NCBI GenBank assembly: GCA_027422505.1
Contig: JAPQWV010000018.1
Span: 18,122,001-18,186,000 of the forward strand
Source: Craterostigma plantagineum
Taxonomy: Eukaryota > Streptophyta > Magnoliopsida > Lamiales > Linderniaceae
DNA length: 64,000 bases
Direction of reading: 5' to 3'
The notes under the pieces are model-generated. The model made no database searches. It was given only the letters and a program-made list of their open reading frames with translations, and had not been told where the DNA came from. Below are positions 58,141 through 64,000 of the stretch, in pieces. The position numbers were made by a program, and so were the translations under genes. Within the stretch, counting starts at the first letter, position 1; each line of letters opens with the position of its first letter.

Positions 58141-60700
58141 ATGGCTTCAAAGGGTTTTCTCATATACATACTCGCGAGCTTCTCTTTGGCGATTGCGTCT
58201 GTTTATTTGGTTAATAGTTACGCCGGCGGCGGCGGTAATGACAGCTCTGCGAAAAACCAAACCCTCAATGGGTTAATCTCTCTTCTAGATCCAACGGTCG
58301 GCTTGAATCAGACGACACCAAAATCTGGCCTGTATGAGATTTTATCTTCGTTTTTGAAAGAAAACTATGTTGGTTTGGTCTGTTAACCGTCGTTTTTCAA
58401 CCGCAGAAATTAAGGTTTAGCTGGAGAAGTGTGTTGGCGACTGTAATAGGTTTCTTGGGCTCGGCGTGTGGGACGGTGGGCGGCGTCGGCGGCGGCGGAA
58501 TCTTCGTCCCTATGCTGACGCTAATCGTGGGCTTCGACACTAAATCAGCGGCGGCTATTTCCAAGTGTAAGAACACTATTTTTCTCTGTTTTCTACAACA
58601 GCCCATTTGTCAAGATTTGATTTTTTAACTTTCTGTTTTTTGTCAAAATTAATCAAGGCATGATAATGGGTGCATCAGCTTCATCGGTTTGGTATAACCT
58701 CAGAGTTCCACACCCATGCAGAGAAGTTCCAATCATAGACTACGATTTGGCCCTTCTTTTTCAGCCCATGCTCATGCTTGGAATCACCATTGGCGTGGCT
58801 CTAAGCGTAGTTTTTCCTTACTGGTTAATCACAGTTCTCATCATAATCTTGTTCATAGGTACTAAAAAGATGGGCTTTTTTTTATTGTGTGGTTTTAATC
58901 ATTGATGATCATATCATATGGTGTACAATGATTGCATGTTGACGTGGTGCCTATCTTGCAAGGGAGAAACCAACCGTTGTCTTGACGTCGTCTTCACATA
59001 TTAATTTTATTGTTAATTATTTTTCTCGATGGTTCGACAGGGACTTCTTCAAGATCATTTACAAAGGGGATTGAGATGTGGAGGGAAGAAACTATCCTCC
59101 AGGTATTCATTTATTTATTTACCACATGAATTTACCTCTTTTTTTTAATCCATCTCATGAAAAGGGTTAAACTACTCTTTGTCAATTGTCGTACTGTAAT
59201 ATTCAATGATGTTCATACCTTTGTAATATACAGAAAGCCATGGCAGACAAGAAGACGATTGCTAGTTCACATGGTGAATGTAAGTAATAATACGATGTAA
59301 CAGTTCTGTCTAATAGCCTTGGCTGGGATTTCAAATGATCCATCTTCTCTTTGGTAACTGCTTTTGATCAGTGCTTATCGATACCTTCGAGCCCTTAATC
59401 CCAAGAGAGGAGAAGACGCCATTGGTGAGCAGCATATAGCAGTTTTCTAGATTTTCATTTTCGAGCAAAGGAAAGAAACGTGAAACTGATCTGATAAATC
59501 ACTTCTTTCCAGCAAATTATGAAGACAAACCTCGACGCCAAGAGAATGTTCGTTCTCCTCCTAGTATGGATTTGTTTCTTGCTCCTTCAAGTGGTCAAGG
59601 CAAGAAAGCAAGCAACTTTTTCTTTATCACAATTTTCATCCCCAAAATCTATCGATCTTATTACACAGACATCTACTATCTTACAGAACAACACCGATGC
59701 CTGCAGTTCGTGGTACTGGGCACTAAACTTGCTACAAGTATGTATTAACTTAACTAACCACTTATGAATACAACGTTTCTGTCATAGCTCGACAATGAAA
59801 AAATAAAAATTCGATCTTTAATTCGAAATCAGCTCCCCGTCGCACTAGCCTTGTTCTCTTACGAATTTGCCAAGCTATACACTGAGAGCAAGAGAAGAAA
59901 AATGGCTGGAAACCCTGAAAAGATATGCGAAGCTTCGATCGAATGGAGCTTTAAGAATCTCTTCTTCTGTGCTCTTTGTGGCCTAATCGGTGGCACGGTT
60001 GGCGGGTTGTTGGGCTCGGGCGGTGGCTTCGTTCTTGGCCCTCTTCTGCTTGAAATCGGCGTAATACCTCAGGTATGTACTTCACAACCCACAAAAAAGT
60101 TCGATTCTTTATTTTACATAACCATATGTACTTCACAACCCACAGAAAAGTTCGATTCTTTATTACATAACCATATGTAGTCATATGATCTGTTGTTTGG
60201 GCTTAATAGGTTGCAAGCGCCACGGCGACCTTTGTGATGATGTTCTCCTCATCTTTGTCAGTCGTTGAGTTCTATCTGCTCAAGAGGTTTCCAATTCCTT
60301 ATGGTACGAATATGATCCAATGTAATAGAATCTTCGACGAACTGAGAATCAGTTATACGTTCTAACATACTACGAATAATCTGCAGCTTTGTACTTAATG
60401 AGCGTTTCGATATTGGCTGGTTTCTGGGGACAGTTCTTCATTAGGAAGCTTATCACTTTGCTGAAGAGGGCTTCAATCATCGTATTCGTTCTCTCGGCAG
60501 TTATCTTCGCAAGTGCCCTTACAATGGGTAATGAATCTAAAAAGAATAAAGCTTAAACCTTTTACATGGTATAGATAGTGCAAAACGTATTGATCTTTTT
60601 TCTTTGGTTTTTTGCAGGCGTCGTTGGAATAGAGAAGAGCATAAAGATGATAAACAACCACGAGTTCATGGGATTCTTGGATTTCTGCAGCAGTCAATAA
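58141..60700 (+). CDS. TauE/SafE family membrane transporter
   Basis: Exons in phase: 58141 to about 58385, 58407-58566, 58658-58858, 59041-59102, 59234-59279, 59372-59424, 59513-59599, 59687-59737, 59833-60072, 60210-60303, 60387-60527, 60618-60700; about 480 residues. TauE/SafE proteins are multi-pass carriers for sulfite or organosulfonates in bacteria; the plant substrate is not established. Family signatures are [16 protein letters not shown] with [12 protein letters not shown] in the first half and [18 protein letters not shown] with [16 protein letters not shown] in the second, each flanked by membrane helices. The seventh intron (59600-59686) has a GC donor. The joint of the first two exons is unresolved: the frame stops at 58384 and the conserved VWP-type motif is interrupted, so either a very short intron (58369-58406) or a small insertion is present. 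Confidence 0.85.
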
Positions 60701-61419
60701 ACTTTTCTTCATTTACAAAGTGTTTTGGTCAATGCCTAATTGTCCAATTCTACTCTTTGTATTGGCAGCCATTAGTGAAATGTTATTTTTGTGTAATAAT
60801 GAAAATGTTGGTCAATGCCCGTTGACCAACTCCTCAACACTTGCTTCGTGTCGTTTTATATTTGCAATAGGTTTCCATTATCTATTTTGTGGAATTAGAA
60901 TGGTTCTTTTGTGCATGCTTTTTTCTACTTTAAACTAGATTCATATTCATTTAAAAGTTTATGGGTGGTCTTGTATGTCATTTTATTACAAGAATGAAAC
61001 TTATACTGCTTACTGCTAGTGTATCTTGGCATGGAACCATCGGAGTTTAAGGCTTAAAAATCGAATCTTTACGACAATATACAAAAAAAAAAAGAAAAAA
61101 ACCTTGAACTACACAAAGCAACGTTAATAAAAATTTAATCTTTACTTCCATTTCACTTTCTAACATAGAAATTGATCACAAGTATCACCCTACACGTACA
61201 CGTCTCTTTGAGTTGGCCTACTGCCGAGTCTTCTCCAAGTAAACGTTAGAATGCTCTGTTTTGTATCTTCTTGATACTAGTCAAGGACTTGCCTTATCCA
61301 CATAAAATTCTTGACCTCCAAGAAAATACCTTACGTAAGGGATTACGCCATCAGCTCGACTCTCAAGTCTCAAGGATAAATAGTCTGTCGAAAAATAGAA
61401 AGATAACAATCATAAAAAA
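60701..61419. other. Region between transporter and UGT genes
   Basis: No gene recognised. It contains the transporter 3' UTR and the UGT promoter; ATAAATAG at 61375-61382 is a plausible TATA-type element about 40 bp upstream of the UGT ATG. Confidence 0.5.
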
Positions 61420-62880
61420 ATGAACACTAGCGATGAAGATGAGCATAGGCCTCACTTTGCCTTGTTCCCTTTCTTAGCTCAAGGCCATTTACTTCCCATG
61501 GCGGACATCGCACGCTTGCTAGCCCAACACGGCGTCAAAGTCACCATACTCACAACCCCTTTCAACGCAAGCAGAATCCAGCCGTCGATTTCTCGCTCCA
61601 AACTGAACATCGACACAGCTCACCTCGAATTCCCGTCGGTCGCCGTCGACTTGCCGGAAAGTATCCAAAGCATGGACAAGGTTCGAAACTTCGAAGAGGC
61701 AGCCAAGTTCTTCCACGCAGCTTTTCTGCTCAAAGAACAGCTTCTTCAGCTGCTAAAAGGGCTCAGGCCATTTCCCAGCTGCTTAATCGCCGACATGTGC
61801 TATCCATGGGCCGGAGACCTCGCCGGAGAGATGGGCATCCCTCGAATCGTCTTCCACGGGACGAACTGCTTCTCTCTCCTGTGCAGGCAAATGGCCTACG
61901 TTTGCAGCAACTTCGAGGAAATAGCTTCGGACACAGAGTACTTCGTCCTTCCCAACTTCCCACACAGGATAGAGATGACGAAGGCTCAGCTGAGGGGAAT
62001 GATCGCCCCGCCAGCGCCCGAGTGGCTCGAGTTTCGAGACGACGTACTGAGGGCCGATAGAGAAGCATTTGGGACTCTGGCCAACACCTTCCAAGAATTG
62101 GAGCCAGAGTATGTTAGAGAATGCGAAAAGATCACGGGCAAGAAAATATGGTGCGTAGGGCCCGTCTCGCTTTGCAACACCGAAGAATCGGACAAGGCAG
62201 AGAGAGGAAGCAAGCCCGCCATAGACGGCCAAGATTGCCTGAAATTTCTCGATTCCAAGGAGCCAAGATCGGTCCTTTACGCCTGCCTTGGGAGCTTATC
62301 CACATTAGCACCTTCCCAGCTGATAGAGATAGGCACCGCCTTGGAAAATTCCGGCCATCCATTCATATGGGTCGTCAGGGATTCGCCGGAAGATTTGGAG
62401 AAATGGATTTCGGAACGAGGGTTCGAAGAAAAGGTTAGAGAGAGGGGTTTAATCGTACGAGGGTGGGCCCCGCAGGTTCTGATACTGTCCCACCCTTCTG
62501 TTGGAGGATTCTTGACGCACTGCGGGTGGAACTCGACGCTCGAGGGGATTTGCTACGGCGTGCCGATGCTGACGTGGCCGGTCCTCGGGGAACAGTTCTG
62601 CAACGAGAGGTTCGTCGTCGACGTGGTTGGGATCGGAGTACGAGCTGGCGTGGAGCTGCCGATTGTTTTCGGAGATGCTGAGAGAGTTGGGATTCAGGTT
62701 AGGAGCGAAGGGATAAGGCGTGGCATCGAAGAGTTGATGGGTGGTGGAGAAAGGAGAGAGAGGGCGTTGGAGCTTGCGACGGCGGCTAACAGAGCCGTGG
62801 AAGAAGGCGGGTCGTCTTACATCAGCATCGATCGGTTTATTGAAGACGTAGTGAGGCAGCAGAAGGAGAAGAACACATGA
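61420..62880 (+). CDS. UDP-glycosyltransferase, UGT73 type
   Basis: A single exon of 486 residues. GT1 enzymes move glucose from UDP-glucose to small plant metabolites in the cytosol. The catalytic His is His23 (FLAQGHLLPMADIARLL), with a partner Asp near residue 125 (CLIADMCYPW). The PSPG box runs from Trp349 to Gln392 (WAPQVLILSHPSVGGFLTHC, then GWNSTLEGICYGVPM, then WPVLGEQFCNE); the closing Gln favours UDP-glucose. The sequence resembles UGT73 members that act on phenolics, terpenoids or hormones, but the acceptor cannot be read from sequence. The start MNTSDEDEHRPHFALFPFLAQGH fits the family. The frame is intact. Confidence 0.95.
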   Translation: MNTSDEDEHRPHFALFPFLAQGHLLPMADIARLLAQHGVKVTILTTPFNASRIQPSISRSKLNIDTAHLEFPSVAVDLPESIQSMDKVRNFEEAAKFFHAAFLLKEQLLQLLKGLRPFPSCLIADMCYPWAGDLAGEMGIPRIVFHGTNCFSLLCRQMAYVCSNFEEIASDTEYFVLPNFPHRIEMTKAQLRGMIAPPAPEWLEFRDDVLRADREAFGTLANTFQELEPEYVRECEKITGKKIWCVGPVSLCNTEESDKAERGSKPAIDGQDCLKFLDSKEPRSVLYACLGSLSTLAPSQLIEIGTALENSGHPFIWVVRDSPEDLEKWISERGFEEKVRERGLIVRGWAPQVLILSHPSVGGFLTHCGWNSTLEGICYGVPMLTWPVLGEQFCNERFVVDVVGIGVRAGVELPIVFGDAERVGIQVRSEGIRRGIEELMGGGERRERALELATAANRAVEEGGSSYISIDRFIEDVVRQQKEKNT

Positions 62881-62999
62881 AAGAAAATGGGCTGGGCAAA
62901 GTTGGGCTTAAAATATTTGCATTTTAAAGGCTATGATATACTACTTTTTTGTAGATTAAATAATGGAAATGAATGTTGATGCCGCCGAAAAATGGATCT

Positions 63000-64000
63000 A
63001 CCGCGTCGGACGACTAACAGACTTCTTCCCGCCTAGATTCCACCGCGCAAGTTACCTAATCACTCGAAAACAGGATAAGGGTTGGGGGTCGTTTGCCCTC
63101 TTGCCTAGGTCAAGAGGGTAATCTCCATGTTCCAGGTGTAAAGTGGCATAAAAAGTGATGTGTAGTGTGTGTCTGTGAGTAATTAATTGGACAGAGTAAC
63201 GGTAGGATACGCGAGAAGAGACCTCCCGTTCTTGAGTGCGTTGGTAGTATTTATAGGCTTCTGCCCTTGGGCGGTTTTCCAACGGTTGAGACCCACGTTC
63301 TGCGATCCTAGGGGTCGAGCTTCCTTTTCGCTCATGATGGCACGTTTCCTAAACCTATCGAGTGTCAGGCGGTTATTCTGCACGTCTTATTTGCATCATC
63401 GTGGGCGAATCGTGGCAGTTTTCGAGTCGGATGACCGCTACTCTCGAGGGCAAGGCCTTCCCTCGGACTCGGGAAATATACCCGAGTCCTTCCTTTCCTC
63501 TCGGGGAGCTTCCTGGAGTGTTTTCGAGGGTACGAGTCCCTCGGATGGAGCGCCCGAGGATCTCCTTATGCTTACGTTCCGAGGGGCTTGGTTCTTCGTC
63601 GCAGGTGTTGTCCTATGGTCCTCGAATGAGGTTGTTAGGTTAGTTGAGATGGGTCGGGTGTTTTGCCGCGGGGTCGATTAGACCCGAGGGTAACAATAGT
63701 CCCCCCTTCGAGTAGTCCAAAAGAAGTATGGTGAATTTTGGACGTTTTTGTGGGGTAGTGGCGAAATATCCGATCCATTGCGACTCCGAGGGCTGTCATT
63801 GGGTTCTTATTTCGCGTACTCTTTCCCGGGCATAGGCCCATTGCTTCTTCCTTAGGGGCCTTAAACACCGTTCCAGCTTTCAATCCACGTGTCGCGTTTC
63901 TACTGGCCGGCTCTGATGGGACGTCTGGGCAGGGATTTTCGCGCCTCTTCCCAAGTTGACGCGGATCGCCAAATTTTTTGCGCGGATCGACATGGCCCGT
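63000..64000 (-). mobile_element. 3' end of a minus-strand LTR retrotransposon
   Basis: On the minus strand a purine tract (GAAGGGGGGAC, about 63710-63700) is followed by TGTTACCCTCGGG starting at 63695, the pattern of a polypurine tract and LTR start. Within the putative LTR a minus-strand TATA element (CCTATAAATA, about 63260-63250) fits its promoter. Internal sequence would run from 63700 past the window edge; no pol motif is seen in the 300 bp available. The other LTR end was not located, so the left limit near 63000 is approximate. Confidence 0.5.

Noticed and set aside
61783..62232. Minus-strand and alternate-frame open frames within the UGT gene
   Set aside because: Shadows of a clear single-exon UGT; composition follows the sense codons.
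1..64000. tRNA or rRNA genes
   Set aside because: No cloverleaf with A and B boxes and no rRNA segment was recognised by eye; the tRNA-like matches are retrotransposon primer-binding sites.

Overview
This window is nuclear DNA of a flowering plant. Genes carry GT-AG (and a few GC-AG) introns, most of the intergenic space is transposon-derived, and the families present are plant families (FHY3/FAR1, R1-type NBS-LRR, UGT73, CSLA, TauE/SafE). The R1-type resistance gene and overall protein similarity point to an asterid, probably Lamiales; that is inference from protein flavour, not a database result.

Layout. 1-2,000: 3' end of a decayed Ty1/copia element. 2,126-2,516: minus-strand LTR with its primer-binding site. 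2,955-9,404: a complete but mutated Mutator-like element (MULE) with long TIRs and a 9-10 bp target duplication. A transposase and an OTU cysteine-protease module read rightwards and a plant-mobile-domain (PMD) gene reads leftwards, converging on an AT-rich repeat. 9,784-13,690: WDR26/GID7-type LisH-CTLH-WD40 gene (minus). 15,240-16,050: palindrome-rich tandem repeat. 16,714-19,756: seven-exon FHY3-type gene. 20,502-21,892: 5'-truncated CSLA mannan synthase pseudogene (minus). 23,752-24,924: S-adenosylmethionine synthetase. 25,454-25,691: Stowaway-like MITE. 26,230-27,462: alpha carbonic anhydrase.

27,679-38,254 looks like a non-autonomous MULE-like element holding a 9.3 kb Ty3/gypsy element (28,383-37,654, TSD ACATC) and a 295 bp foldback. 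38,701-50,967 is an R1-type NBS-LRR pseudogene split by two copia elements, one at a CTTTA target and one at a GAATG target. The first shows a flank-LTR-internal-flank-LTR structure that implies illegitimate recombination. 52,375-54,493: GT47 exostosin-like glycosyltransferase. 55,128-56,984: LEA protein (DC8/ECP63-like) with 22-residue repeats and an ABRE/TATA promoter. 58,141-60,700: TauE/SafE transporter. 61,420-62,880: UGT73-type glucosyltransferase. From about 63,000 to the right edge lies the 3' end of a minus-strand LTR element.

The single-copy genes are ordinary host genes with unrelated jobs. The most unusual content is the MULE with convergent transposase-OTU and PMD modules, whose inferred stop codons all fit C-to-T change, and the nested history of the resistance gene. 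Exon coordinates were read by eye from splice signals, reading phase and family similarity; no alignment software was available.
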